Of a DNA stretch of 64,000 bases, positions 51,408 through 60,910 are shown in pieces. Numbering within the stretch: position 1 is the first letter of the stretch; each line of letters starts with the position of its first letter. The notes below the pieces were generated by a model that ran no database searches, had not been told where the DNA came from, and was given only the letters and a program-made list of their open reading frames with translations. The stretch is from positions 1 to 64,000 of the forward strand of contig NZ_JAAGWY010000005.1 of NCBI RefSeq assembly GCF_010686705.1, written 5' to 3'. This stretch comes from Leifsonia tongyongensis (lineage in GTDB: Bacteria; Actinomycetota; Actinomycetes; Actinomycetales; Microbacteriaceae). Both the position numbers and the translations under genes were made by a program.

Positions 51408-52639
51408 TTGCCGTCATCGCCGACGATGTAACCGGCGGGACGGATGCTGCCAGTGCCTGCCGAGGAGCGGGCCTTCGGACGCTACTCTCCTTCGGCATCC
51501 CACTCTCGCCCGCAGACGAAGTCGTGAATGTGCACGTCGTTGCCTTGAAGACCCGGTCAATTCCGGCGCAGGACGCAGTTCGTCAAACCCTCGATGCGGC
51601 GCGCGTGCTGCTCGAGGCAGGTGCCGACTCCTTCTACTTCAAATACTGTTCGACGTTCGATTCCACCGCCGACGGAAACATTGGGCCCGTTCTCGATGCG
51701 CTGTCCGACCTTCTGAACGTCGGATCTGTCGTGACCACGCCGGCCGCTCCGAGCCACGGACGAACTGTGTATCGCGGGTACCTGTTCGTCGGGGACAAGC
51801 TCTTGGCCGAGTCGCACATGCGCAATCATCCCCTCACCCCGATGAGGGACTCGTCCGTTTTGAGGCTCCTGGGCGCGCAGACAGCACGCCGTATCACCAT
51901 GCTCGACCTCCCGGTAGTGCGAGACGACAGCGACCTGCTCCAGCAGAAGATCACCGACGGCAGCACATGCCCGCGCTATCTCGTGGCGGACGCGATCTGC
52001 GATGATGACCTCAGGCGGCTCGCCCACGCCATTCGAAACGAACGGTTCGCTGCGGGCTCCGCCGGCCTCATAAGTGCAATAGCACGCGAACGGGCACGCA
52101 GCGAAGCGGCACCCCCAGCGTTGCCCCTTCCGACGAGGTCGGCAGTGGTGGCAGGGAGCTGCTCCGAGGCAACGCTCGGTCAGATTGCGGCATTCAAGCA
52201 GGCCGGATTCCCCTGGTATGAACTCGACGTCCTCGCGACGCCTAACCCAGAAGCACTCGAGGCGGATGCGCTCGCGTGGTTCGATCGCACCCCAACGGAC
52301 CAACCGGCTCTCATCTACTCATCCCGTTCGCCCGAAGAGCTTGCGAAGATCCAAGCGGTGCTCGGCGTCGAAAGGTCGGCGCAGATCATCGAACACGCGA
52401 CAGCCGAAATTGCCGCCGCACTCGTGAGGCGCGGGGTGGGACGCATCGTAGCCGCTGGCGGTGAAACATCGGGCGCAGTGGTCAAAGGATTGAAGCTCAG
52501 GACGGGGCTGGTCGGCCGGGAGGCGGCACTAGGCGTCCCGTGGATCCACTTCGGCGACGCGTTCGCGATCCTGCTGAAATCAGGAAACTTCGGCGATCGC
52601 GATCTTCTCGTTAGAGCGGCAACCCAGACGACCACGTGA
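51404..52639 (+). CDS. Four-carbon acid sugar kinase (DUF1537/OtnK-like)
   Basis: A 411-residue kinase. The N-terminal DUF1537 domain has IADDVTGGTDAA and KYCSTFDSTADGNIGPV. The C-terminal nucleotide domain has AAGGETSGAVVKGL and LKSGNFGDRD. OtnK members phosphorylate 3-oxo-tetronates. The next enzyme of the known route, the class-II aldolase-like decarboxylase OtnC, is not in the window, so another protein must do that step or the substrate differs. Confidence 0.9.
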   Translation: MIAVIADDVTGGTDAASACRGAGLRTLLSFGIPLSPADEVVNVHVVALKTRSIPAQDAVRQTLDAARVLLEAGADSFYFKYCSTFDSTADGNIGPVLDALSDLLNVGSVVTTPAAPSHGRTVYRGYLFVGDKLLAESHMRNHPLTPMRDSSVLRLLGAQTARRITMLDLPVVRDDSDLLQQKITDGSTCPRYLVADAICDDDLRRLAHAIRNERFAAGSAGLISAIARERARSEAAPPALPLPTRSAVVAGSCSEATLGQIAAFKQAGFPWYELDVLATPNPEALEADALAWFDRTPTDQPALIYSSRSPEELAKIQAVLGVERSAQIIEHATAEIAAALVRRGVGRIVAAGGETSGAVVKGLKLRTGLVGREAALGVPWIHFGDAFAILLKSGNFGDRDLLVRAATQTTT

Positions 52640-52733
52640 CGCCGCCGTGTCACGGCATTGTCCCGACAACTCCCACCGGTCGCGTTGGCCCGCATCACCT
52701 TCCGCCCTCAATAGCGACACAAAAGGAAAGCGC

Positions 52734-53441
52734 ATGAACTCAGCGGTGACGAGGAATGTTCGTCTCCTCAGCGGGCTGGCCACCAGGGCTGCCCTGGTCG
52801 ACGACATCCTCCCGGCATTCGAGAACAACACCGGCATTACTGTCGACACGCTGTTTGAACCGACGAGTGTGCTCGTAGACCTCATCAACGACGGGGAGCG
52901 ATTCGACGTTCTTCTCGGAGTCAGCGGGACCGTCGAACAGCTCGCTGAACAAGGCGATGTTCTGGTCGATTCGATTCGCCCTGTAGCCCAGTCAGGCATC
53001 GGTGTCGCTGCAGCCGACACCATGATTACGCGCCCGCTCGGCACCGTGGATGATTTCATGAAGACTCTTCTCGGCGCGCGGTCGGTGGCCTACTCGCGAT
53101 CTGGAGCAAGCGGTATCTACTTCGCAAATCTGCTTGACCGACTCGGTATCCGCGCGGAGGTCGAAGCCAATGCGACCGTGCTCGACAAAGGCCTAACCGC
53201 AACCGCTCTATTCGACGGGCGAGCTGATCTTGCAATCCAGCAAGTGAGTGAATTGCTTTCGGTACCGGGGGCCATCGTCATAGGATCGCTCCCGCTCGAA
53301 GTCCAGTCGTTCACAACGTTCTGTGCCGGTGTCAGCACGAACGCCGTCTCGCTGGCAGACGCGTCGGTTCTCGCAGATGCTCTCGGTTCCGAGAGCGCGC
53401 AAATTGCGTACCTGTCCACCGGACTCATCCGACCGGAATAA
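52734..53441 (+). CDS. ModA-like substrate-binding-fold protein without signal peptide, copy 1
   Basis: A 235-residue protein with the fold signatures of molybdate-type periplasmic binding proteins (VDDILPAFENNTGITVD, RSVAYSRSGASGIYFANLLDRLGI, DLAIQQVSEL). It lacks a signal peptide or lipobox, and no ABC transporter gene is adjacent. It is last in the GntR operon and paralogous to 62081-62806. A cytoplasmic sensor or an enzyme derived from a binding protein is possible. ATG at 52734 follows AAAAGGAAAG. Confidence 0.78.
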   Translation: MNSAVTRNVRLLSGLATRAALVDDILPAFENNTGITVDTLFEPTSVLVDLINDGERFDVLLGVSGTVEQLAEQGDVLVDSIRPVAQSGIGVAAADTMITRPLGTVDDFMKTLLGARSVAYSRSGASGIYFANLLDRLGIRAEVEANATVLDKGLTATALFDGRADLAIQQVSELLSVPGAIVIGSLPLEVQSFTTFCAGVSTNAVSLADASVLADALGSESAQIAYLSTGLIRPE

Positions 53442-53492
53442 GAAGCTCGAGGGCAGCCGGTCGACCGCATCCGGTTGCGCCCGACCTCCCGG

Positions 53493-53939
53493 TTAGCTCT
53501 CCGGAACGGTTGGCCGGATAACTCCTTTAGTGAGGATGAAGCATCCGTACGGCCGGCTTTCGCCCGTCGCGACAACTGCAGTGGCAGCTCTGACCCGGGC
53601 GTAGAAGTCGCCGCGCTCAAGCACCTCGACTGAGATAGGGCGATTCTCGATCGATTCGATCAGGGAGATCGTTTCTGCGGCGACGGCGGGGACAGCCTCG
53701 GGATCGTCGACAGCCGCCATTCGTGCGACGGGGGTGGGATTGAAGGTGTCGATCGGGAGTAGCGTGAGAATCGCGCTAACCGCTTCAATAAGTTGCTGCC
53801 CGTCCATCCGGATCACCGGTATGCCCGCCGCGTACGACGGGAAGTTGTTGTCGACGACAGCGACGGTGTCCCCATGTCCCATGCGGGCGAGCACGCCGAG
53901 GAGCTCAGGACCGATAAGTGAATCGATTGTCTTCAGCAC
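53493..53939 (-). CDS. RbsD/FucU-family sugar mutarotase
   Basis: A 148-residue protein with the RbsD/FucU pattern: GPELLGVLARMGHGDTVAVVDNNFP near the start (catalytic His in MGHGD) and an RP-Y-type end (GESRPYGCFILTKG). Such proteins interconvert sugar anomers before phosphorylation by ribokinase or fuculokinase. It is divergent from the ADP-ribosylglycohydrolase gene, with a GntR-type operator in the gap. A ribokinase-like gene is at 60907. Confidence 0.9.
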   Translation of the reverse strand: MLKTIDSLIGPELLGVLARMGHGDTVAVVDNNFPSYAAGIPVIRMDGQQLIEAVSAILTLLPIDTFNPTPVARMAAVDDPEAVPAVAAETISLIESIENRPISVEVLERGDFYARVRAATAVVATGESRPYGCFILTKGVIRPTVPES

Positions 53940-53987
53940 CGGGATCTCCGTTTCGCGGTCATGACAGGTAGCTCTCTCGTGATTCCT

Positions 53988-54006
53988 ATAGTATAGTCAA
54001 TACTAT
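53988..54006. promoter_or_regulatory. GntR-type operator, copy 2
   Basis: ATAGTATAG-T-CAATACTAT differs from the perfect palindrome at 47270 in one base. It lies between the RbsD/FucU gene and the ADP-ribosylglycohydrolase gene, so it probably controls both. A half-site (ATAGTCAATAG) occurs at about 54064. Confidence 0.78.
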
Positions 54007-54084
54007 CGAGCGTCGACGGAATGTCACCAGGTCGAGCACCGGGAAGGCGCCACAGGACAAATGGATAGTCAATAGGAGACCGAC

Positions 54085-55089
54085 GTGATCACAGAGGACA
54101 TCAGGCAGCGCTTCGTAAGCGTTGTAATCGCAGCACGAGTAGGCGATGCGATGGGAACTCCCACGGAAGGTCTCACCGTCGAAGAGATCGATGCGCAGTA
54201 TGGCTGGGTGACTGATTTTGAAGGCGACGGCACGGATGACAGTCTGATGGCGACAATTCTGGCCGAGACGCTCAAGCGTACTGAAGGGCGTGCAAGCTCG
54301 GATGACTGGGCGGTCGACATCCTTCGCAACCGGCCAGAGATCAAGTTGAAGAAGGACAAGTTCTTCGTTTCGGTCATCCAGCTGGTCGAGAAGCTCAACA
54401 TTGGTTATCGACCGAGCACTGTGGCGGTCGGAAACATGGCCTCGAGCAGCTCGGCGATGTGTATCTGGCCGGTCGCCCTGGCCAATGCCGCACAGCCGTT
54501 CGAGGCCGGCAAGCAGGCCTACGAGTTGGCACGACTCATCCATGTCAATGATGTAGACCACTGCACCGACGCGGCGGCTGTCCTCGCGGCCTCGATCGCA
54601 GCGGCCCTGCGACCGGGAACTTCGGTAACTGAGGCGATTGAAGCCGGATTGGCGGTTATCCGGCCCCAGAGCGGCTCGGTCTTCAAACGCGTGCTGATGG
54701 ACGCAATCGATCTCGCTGCCGCTGCCGAGAGCTTTGACCAGTTCCGAAGTGAATATCACGCGCGATTCTCGCGCCCCGAGATGTGCGATTCATTGGAGAC
54801 TGTCCCGGCTGCCCTTGCGATTGCGATCCTTGCAAATGGGAACGTGCAGACTGCGGTCGAGTACGGCGCAAACTTCGGCGGGGACACCGACACCATTGCA
54901 AGCATGGTCGGCGCGCTCTGCGGCGCCCTGGATCCCTCGATCCCCAGCGCCTGGCTCGAGACCCTCGGACCTGAGGCCGTCGGTTCGGCGGAAGGGGTTG
55001 CTGACGACCTCCTCACTACCGCGCGGGCGCGGGTCGCATCGCGATTCCGCGGGCTTGAAACGGCCAAGAACATGCTTGGTTCTCTCTAG
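54085..55089 (+). CDS. ADP-ribosylglycohydrolase family protein, copy 1
   Basis: A 334-residue helical hydrolase with two metal sites: GDGTDDS (about residues 47-53) and FGGDTDTIAS near the C-terminus. ARIA-type GDAMGTPTEG lies near the start. Family members cleave N- or O-ribosyl bonds, releasing ADP-ribose or ribose. Beside RbsD, a ribokinase-like kinase and a sugar ABC transporter, it may cut an imported ribosylated compound; regulatory protein de-ADP-ribosylation is less likely. The copy at 56239 is larger and distinct. Confidence 0.87.
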   Translation: MITEDIRQRFVSVVIAARVGDAMGTPTEGLTVEEIDAQYGWVTDFEGDGTDDSLMATILAETLKRTEGRASSDDWAVDILRNRPEIKLKKDKFFVSVIQLVEKLNIGYRPSTVAVGNMASSSSAMCIWPVALANAAQPFEAGKQAYELARLIHVNDVDHCTDAAAVLAASIAAALRPGTSVTEAIEAGLAVIRPQSGSVFKRVLMDAIDLAAAAESFDQFRSEYHARFSRPEMCDSLETVPAALAIAILANGNVQTAVEYGANFGGDTDTIASMVGALCGALDPSIPSAWLETLGPEAVGSAEGVADDLLTTARARVASRFRGLETAKNMLGSL

Positions 55090-55140
55090 GATCCGCCCGA
55101 CCTATCGAGCTGGGATTCACGACGCTTGCGCCAAGTGCAA

Positions 55141-55162
55141 AATCGTTTTATATAAATCGATT
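55141..55162. promoter_or_regulatory. LacI-type operator, copy 1
   Basis: A 22-bp AT-rich palindrome (AATCG-TTTTATATAAA-CGATT type, one arm mismatch) lies 19 bp before the LacI gene. A perfect version is at 63630-63651 before a second LacI paralogue. It is probably autoregulatory. Confidence 0.72.
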
Positions 55163-55180
55163 CAGACGGACAGGGAAGTC

Positions 55181-56206
55181 ATGTCATTAGAAGTGGGTAT
55201 CAAAGATGTGGCGCTTCGCGCTGGCGTATCCCCGGCGACAGCATCAAATGCGTTGTCCGGTGCCCGGCCCGTTTCCAAGGAGACGCGTCAGCGGGTATCC
55301 GCCGTTGCGGAAGCGATGAAATACCGCCCGAACCTGGTCGCCCGCGCTCTGCGCCGGCAGGAGACCAAGACGATCGCGCTTCTGGTCGGCGACATCTCCA
55401 ACCCGTACTACCCGGCCGTTGCACGGGCCATCCACGATCGAATCGGTGCGCACGGCTACGTGTCGTTCATCGGCAACACGGATGGCGACCCCGAAGCCGA
55501 GGTCCGGGTGCTCGAGGAGATGCGGGCTCGCAGCGTGGATGGCGTGATCATGGGCACGATGGCGCTGTCGTCGGAGCGGATCAGGAGCGTCGTCGGACCG
55601 ACGATGCCGCTGGTGCTGCTGACCGGTGAGGCGCTCGAATCCCCAGAGCATCAGGTGCGCCAGCTCCGGGCCGATGAGGTCGGCACGGACGACTCGATCG
55701 GAATCCGCGAGGCGGTCGCACACCTCAGGAACAAGGGTGTCACCGACATCGGCTACGTCAGCGGTCCGCTCGGCTCCATCCCTGGAACGGATCGACTGCA
55801 GCGGTTCCGTGACGCGATGGAGGACGCCGGTCTTCGTGTCGACGATCGCTGGATCGGGTTCGCCTCGGGCTACACGCTGGAGACCGGCTACGACGCCGCC
55901 GAACGTCTCCTCGCGCCGTCGGATCGCCCGGCCGCGATCATGTGCGCCAACGATCTCATCGCTATCGGGGTGCTTGAAGCCGCCCGCGACCGGGGCCTCG
56001 TTGTCCCAACCGATCTGGCGGTGGTGGGTTTCGACGACATCCCGACCGCAAAACACGTCAGCCCGAGGCTCACCACGATCATCAACCCCGCGACTCTCGT
56101 CGGCTACGCCTGCGCCGACGCGCTGATGCGGCGAATCGAACATCCCGATGTTCCCTTCGAGCACACCGCGCTTCCCACCCACCTGATCGCCCGCGGCTCG
56201 GCGTAA
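55181..56206 (+). CDS. LacI-family transcriptional regulator, copy 1
   Basis: A 341-residue repressor. The N-terminal HTH reads GIKDVALRAGVSPATASNAL, the hinge is YRPNLVARALR, and the effector domain has LLVGDISNPYYPAVARAI, then IGVLEAARDRGL. ATG at 55181 is chosen for AGGGAAGTC upstream and match to the paralogue at 63677. It precedes the ADP-ribosylglycohydrolase, ABC transporter and kinase genes and probably represses them. Confidence 0.93.
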   Translation: MSLEVGIKDVALRAGVSPATASNALSGARPVSKETRQRVSAVAEAMKYRPNLVARALRRQETKTIALLVGDISNPYYPAVARAIHDRIGAHGYVSFIGNTDGDPEAEVRVLEEMRARSVDGVIMGTMALSSERIRSVVGPTMPLVLLTGEALESPEHQVRQLRADEVGTDDSIGIREAVAHLRNKGVTDIGYVSGPLGSIPGTDRLQRFRDAMEDAGLRVDDRWIGFASGYTLETGYDAAERLLAPSDRPAAIMCANDLIAIGVLEAARDRGLVVPTDLAVVGFDDIPTAKHVSPRLTTIINPATLVGYACADALMRRIEHPDVPFEHTALPTHLIARGSA

Positions 56207-56238
56207 CTCTCCACCCACAACAAGAAAGCAACCACCCA

Positions 56239-57606
56239 GTGACGAACATCGATGTTTCTGCTGCCGTCGAGCTCAGCTCCGACTTCCAGTCCAAGTTCTT
56301 CAACGCGCTCACCCCGCGTGACCTGCTGCACGACGAGGTGGCGCAACGACGCGAGACGGGCTACGACGTGAACGCGTTCGTTTCGGAGGCGAATCTGACC
56401 GATCCACACGATAGTGCTGCGGTCCTCGATCTCGTCGATCGGATGGCGTCCGCGGAACGCCTCCCCGGCTGGACCTACGTCGAGCCGGACACGCTCGAGG
56501 ACATCGCGGCCACCCTGGGCGCCCAGACGCCGGCCCGGTCGCTGCCGGAGGCGACGCTGCGTGACAAGATCAACGCGGCCTGGCTCGGCCGGATCGCGGG
56601 CTGCAACGTCGGCAAGCCGGTCGAGTGGGGCAGCCACTGGACAGCTGAGCACATCCGCGAGTATCTGATCCTCGCCGACGCCTACCCGTTACGAGATTAC
56701 GTGCCGATGCTCGACCCTATGCCGGAGGGGTTCACCCTCACCGCGTGCTGGCCGGAGACCACCCGCGGCAACGTCAAGGGCTCCGCACGCGACGACGACA
56801 TCGACTACCCCATCTTGGCGCTCCACCTGCTCGAAACCCACGGCACCGCCCTCCGCCCAGAGCACGTCGGTGCTGCGTGGACGAGGCTCTTTCCCATCGA
56901 GCAGGTGTTCACCGCCGAGAGGGCGGCCTACGTCAACATGATCGAGGGATTCACCGGTTCGGACGTCGCCCGCCGGCGCAACCCCTACCGTGAATGGATC
57001 GGCGCGCAGATCCGCGGCGACGTGTTCGGCTATGTCCACGCCGGTAGTCCGTGGGAAGCCGCGAAACTCTCCTTCCAGGACGCGTCGCTCTCCCACGTTG
57101 GCAACGGCATCTACGGGGAAATGTGGGCAGCCGCCCTTGTCGCTGCAGCGTTCACTGCGTCGTCCGCCACCGAAGCGGTCGAACAGTCGATCGCCGTGGT
57201 GCCACCGCAGTCTCGCCTCGCCGAAGCGCTCCGCCACACCCTCGAACTGAAAGCATCCGGGATCACCTGGGATGCCGCCCTCGCCGAGATCGAGGCGGCG
57301 TACGGACACTACTCCTGGGTTCACACCATCAACAACGCTGCGGCTGTCGCCGTCGCGTTGCTCTGGTCCGATGACGACTTCCTCACCGGTGTCGGCCGGG
57401 TCGTCATGAGCGGCTGGGACACCGACTCCAACGGTGCCACCGTCGGCTCCGTCCTCGGTGTCATCGCCGGCACCAGGAACCTTCCCGACAATCTCATCGC
57501 ACCGCTCGAGAACCGAACCCGTTCGGCTCTCTTCGGTTTCGACAACTCCGTGATCTCCGACCTGGCCGATCGGACCACTTTCCTTGCACTCAACGGCCTA
57601 ACCTAA
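56239..57606 (+). CDS. ADP-ribosylglycohydrolase family protein, copy 2 (long form)
   Basis: A 455-residue member with an N-terminal extension of about 105 residues before the core (INAAWLGRIAGCNVGKPVEWG). Metal-binding stretches are SARDDDIDY (about 190-198) and SGWDTDSNGATVGS near the end. The extension and the modified GDxxDD stretch mark a different subgroup from the 334-residue copy. The start is GTG at 56239, 33 bp behind lacI. It is followed by the ABC transporter genes in one operon. Confidence 0.85.
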   Translation: MTNIDVSAAVELSSDFQSKFFNALTPRDLLHDEVAQRRETGYDVNAFVSEANLTDPHDSAAVLDLVDRMASAERLPGWTYVEPDTLEDIAATLGAQTPARSLPEATLRDKINAAWLGRIAGCNVGKPVEWGSHWTAEHIREYLILADAYPLRDYVPMLDPMPEGFTLTACWPETTRGNVKGSARDDDIDYPILALHLLETHGTALRPEHVGAAWTRLFPIEQVFTAERAAYVNMIEGFTGSDVARRRNPYREWIGAQIRGDVFGYVHAGSPWEAAKLSFQDASLSHVGNGIYGEMWAAALVAAAFTASSATEAVEQSIAVVPPQSRLAEALRHTLELKASGITWDAALAEIEAAYGHYSWVHTINNAAAVAVALLWSDDDFLTGVGRVVMSGWDTDSNGATVGSVLGVIAGTRNLPDNLIAPLENRTRSALFGFDNSVISDLADRTTFLALNGLT

Positions 57607-57636
57607 CCCCCACAAGAGAAAGAGAAAGAGACGAAG

Positions 57637-59049
57637 ATGCCTCGCACATCCAACACAGCGCGCAGCAGTGCGTCGCGCGTAAGGCTCGTCCGAGCCGGCG
57701 CGATCGCAGCGGCTGTCGCAGTCGCTCTTGCCGGTTGCACATCAGCCGGTTCAAAGGCGAGCACGACCGGAGAGCCGAGCGGGCAGCTCAGCTACTGGTA
57801 CGCGCCGCCCACTCCCGATGCCGCAGGAGTGGCCAACTTCATCAAGTTCAACATCACCCCCTACCAGGAGAAATACCCGAAAGTCGATCTACAGGCCGTC
57901 CAGCGCGACGTCAACACACTTGACCAGCAGGTTCAGGTGGCGTTGGCTGCCGGTAAAGGCCCCGACATCGTCACGTCGTCGGGAATTTCGAACCAGATGG
58001 CTTACGCGAATGCGAAGTACCTCAAGGACCTGAGCTCCTTCGCCGACGCGAACAAGTGGAGCGACACGCTCCTGCCTTGGGCAAACGAGATGAGCAAGGT
58101 CAATGGGAAGACGATGGTCCTTCCGCAGGGCTACGAGACCCTTCTCTTGTACTACAACAAGACCCTGTTCGAAAAGAATGGCTGGACCCCGCCGACCAAC
58201 CAGCAGGAGGTCGAGGACCTGGCGGCAAAGATGGAGGCGAAGGGGATAACCCCGTTCGCAGCTGGCAACTCCGACTTCCCGCATGGCACGGGTTGGCTGG
58301 TCAGCGCGTTCCTCAACGATGTCGCAGGTCCGACCAAGGTGCATGACGCGCTCACCGGGAAGATCGACTTCACCGACCCGGCGTTCGCGGACGCCATCAA
58401 CCGACTCAAGAGCTACTTCGACAAGGGATGGTTCGGCGGAGGGGTGAAGAAGTACTTCGCAACCACCGATCCTCAGAAGTACACCCAGTTCGCCAGCGGC
58501 CAGGCCGGAATGTACATCTCCGGCTCCTGGGAATTCATGACCCTTCCTGAGTACTTCAAGAAGGCCAACAGCGAGTTCGACTGGGCGCCTCTTCCGTCGC
58601 TCGCAGACGGGATTCCGATCACTTATCCCCTGTCGATCGGGAACGTTCTGTCGCTGAACAAGAACACGAAGAACGCCCACGCCGGCGAAACGTACTTCGA
58701 CTGGAACCTCAAGGACACCAAGAGCATGTGGGGACAGGTGGCCGCGACCGGTGCCGACGCCATGCCGGTGAAATTCAGTGCGTCGGACATCCCGTCCACG
58801 GTGGATCCACGGATAGCTCGTCAGTACACCGAACTCGCGAAGGCAAGCGAGAAGGGTGCCGTCGGCTACACCACCTGGACATCGTGGGGAGATAGGTCCC
58901 ACGCCTACATGAACGACAATAACGACAGGGTGCTCAACGGCGACCTGTCCACGTCGGACTACCTCAAGGGGTTGAGCGCCGCATTCAAGGACGACCTCAA
59001 GAAGGGTACGGTCCCGACGGTCTATTCGACGGGAAGTTCCGCAGGCTAA
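57637..59049 (+). CDS. Sugar ABC transporter substrate-binding lipoprotein
   Basis: A 470-residue solute-binding lipoprotein. The signal peptide has an Arg-rich start and lipobox LAGC (Cys near residue 33). The binding domain matches the orphan at 36953-38368 over the full length, including GKGPDIV and YISGSWEF. Its stop overlaps the first permease start. The ligand is presumably the glycoside or ribosyl compound handled by the neighbouring glycohydrolases and kinase. Confidence 0.92.
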   Translation: MPRTSNTARSSASRVRLVRAGAIAAAVAVALAGCTSAGSKASTTGEPSGQLSYWYAPPTPDAAGVANFIKFNITPYQEKYPKVDLQAVQRDVNTLDQQVQVALAAGKGPDIVTSSGISNQMAYANAKYLKDLSSFADANKWSDTLLPWANEMSKVNGKTMVLPQGYETLLLYYNKTLFEKNGWTPPTNQQEVEDLAAKMEAKGITPFAAGNSDFPHGTGWLVSAFLNDVAGPTKVHDALTGKIDFTDPAFADAINRLKSYFDKGWFGGGVKKYFATTDPQKYTQFASGQAGMYISGSWEFMTLPEYFKKANSEFDWAPLPSLADGIPITYPLSIGNVLSLNKNTKNAHAGETYFDWNLKDTKSMWGQVAATGADAMPVKFSASDIPSTVDPRIARQYTELAKASEKGAVGYTTWTSWGDRSHAYMNDNNDRVLNGDLSTSDYLKGLSAAFKDDLKKGTVPTVYSTGSSAG

Positions 59050-60005
59050 TGAGTTCCACAATTATGACCGGTGCTGCTGCGGTTGACGCCGCGGGCGAGG
59101 CTTCACGTCTCGCCCGCGGGCGCCGTCGCCGCCTGAAGCGACGCGGTGCCTGGGTCGGGCTGCTCTTCATGGCGCCCGCCCTTGTACTCAACCTCATCGT
59201 GATCGGCGGCCCGTCGATCTCGAACTTCTACTACGCATTCACTGACTGGTCCGGACTCGGCCCTGCCAAGTTCAACGGACTCGATAATGCAGTGAGACTC
59301 TTCCAGGATCAAGGGTTCTGGAATGCGCTGACCCACAACTTCATTTACATGATCTTCTTCCTTACCGTGCCGATCACGATGGGGCTGTACGGGGCGTTCG
59401 CCTTGTCGAGAGTGCGCCGTAGCGCTTCGCTGTTCAGGGTGATGTTCTTCATCCCCTACCTGATCGCCAGCGTTGTCAATGCCGCGATCTGGAAGAACAT
59501 CCTCGCGCCTGAGGCGGGACTGGCAGCCGCGTTGAACAAGGTGGGGATCCACTGGTTGGACAACGTGTACTTCTTCGGCGACCCCAACTTGTCGCTTGGC
59601 AGTGTCATGTTCGTGGACAATTGGCATTTCTGGGGATTTCTTGTCGTGCTATTCCTCGCTGCCACGACGAACATCGATGGCTCCCGCTATGAAGCCGCCC
59701 GGATCGACGGAGCGAACGCCTGGCAGGAATTCTGGCATGTCACGCTTCCGGGAATCCGACCCACCCTCGTGTTCGCTCTCACGATCATCTCGCTCTGGTC
59801 GCTTCTCGCCTTCGACTATGCATACGCACTCACCGGCGGCGGGCCAGCCGGCTCCAGCGACTTGGTATCTCTTCTCGTCAACCGAACTGCATTCGGTGCC
59901 AACGAAGCCGGGTACGCAGCATTCATGGGGCTCACGATGTCCGTGCTAGGCGGGATCATCCTCGTCATCATCGGACTGCTCCGCCGGAGAGAGGACGAAT
60001 CATGA
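59049..60005 (+). CDS. Sugar ABC transporter permease 1
   Basis: A 318-residue MalF-type permease with six hydrophobic segments and the EAA loop SRYEAARIDGANAWQEF. It starts by TAATG overlap with the binding-protein gene and overlaps permease 2 by ATGA. Its ATPase is not in the window, which fits an MsiK-type shared ATPase. Confidence 0.93.
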   Translation: MSSTIMTGAAAVDAAGEASRLARGRRRRLKRRGAWVGLLFMAPALVLNLIVIGGPSISNFYYAFTDWSGLGPAKFNGLDNAVRLFQDQGFWNALTHNFIYMIFFLTVPITMGLYGAFALSRVRRSASLFRVMFFIPYLIASVVNAAIWKNILAPEAGLAAALNKVGIHWLDNVYFFGDPNLSLGSVMFVDNWHFWGFLVVLFLAATTNIDGSRYEAARIDGANAWQEFWHVTLPGIRPTLVFALTIISLWSLLAFDYAYALTGGGPAGSSDLVSLLVNRTAFGANEAGYAAFMGLTMSVLGGIILVIIGLLRRREDES

Positions 60006-60910
60006 CCGCGGCACCTGACACTGAGACCATCCACCATTCGACCCGTCGCCGTATGATCCGTTCGAATGGTGACATGGACGCCCGTCCGGGAGGACTCAAG
60101 CGGGCACCATTGTCCGTCATCGCGCTGACTTTGCTCGCGCTTTTTGCCATCCTGCCGGTCCTGGTGCTCTTCTTCAACTCATTCAAGAGCGACACCGAGC
60201 TCGCGACAAACCCGATTGGATTCCCGCAGTCGTGGGACCTTTCCAACTTCGAGACTGCGTGGACAATGGGCAACCTGGGACAGGGCCTCGCGAACAGTGC
60301 CATCCTTGTGGTCGGTACGGTCATTGGCGTCTGGATCTGCGCAGGCATGGCAGCGTATGCGCTAGCCAGGTTGAATGTCCCGTTTAAACGTGGCATCTCG
60401 TTCTACCTGTTGATCGTGATCTCGTTGCCGGCGCAGATGTTCCTAGTACCGCTGTTCTTCATGTGGACGAACCTCGGACTCTATGACAACCTGTTCGGGC
60501 TGATCCTGATCTACACGGCCTTGAACACTCCCTTCGCAACGCTCCTTTTGGAAACCTTCCTTGTCGGTATTCCGAAAGAGCTCGACGAGGCCGCGCGACT
60601 GGATGGGGCGAACGAGTGGCAGGTCGCAACGAAGGTCATGCTTCCGCTATCCCGGCCCGGGTTCCTCACCGCCGGCCTCGTCGTTGGGCTAGCGGTCTAC
60701 GGTGAGCTGTTCTTCGCGGTGATCTTCATCTCATCGCCCAACAACCTACCGATTTCCACCGCGTTCCTGTCGTTCCAACAGGGCTTCACGAGGCTCTATG
60801 GAGTGACCGATGCAGCCGGCTTCATCATGATCATCCCGGTGATCCTCTTGTTCCTTCTGATGCAGCGCAGATTCATCAGCGGCCTGGCGTCGTCCGGAGT
60901 AAAGGGGTGA
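60002..60910 (+). CDS. Sugar ABC transporter permease 2
   Basis: A 302-residue MalG-type permease with EAA loop KELDEAARLDGANEWQV and C-terminal FISGLASSGVKG. It is coupled to permease 1 (ATGA) and to the kinase gene by a 4-base overlap (GTGA). With the binding protein it forms one importer. Confidence 0.93.
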   Translation: MTAAPDTETIHHSTRRRMIRSNGDMDARPGGLKRAPLSVIALTLLALFAILPVLVLFFNSFKSDTELATNPIGFPQSWDLSNFETAWTMGNLGQGLANSAILVVGTVIGVWICAGMAAYALARLNVPFKRGISFYLLIVISLPAQMFLVPLFFMWTNLGLYDNLFGLILIYTALNTPFATLLLETFLVGIPKELDEAARLDGANEWQVATKVMLPLSRPGFLTAGLVVGLAVYGELFFAVIFISSPNNLPISTAFLSFQQGFTRLYGVTDAAGFIMIIPVILLFLLMQRRFISGLASSGVKG

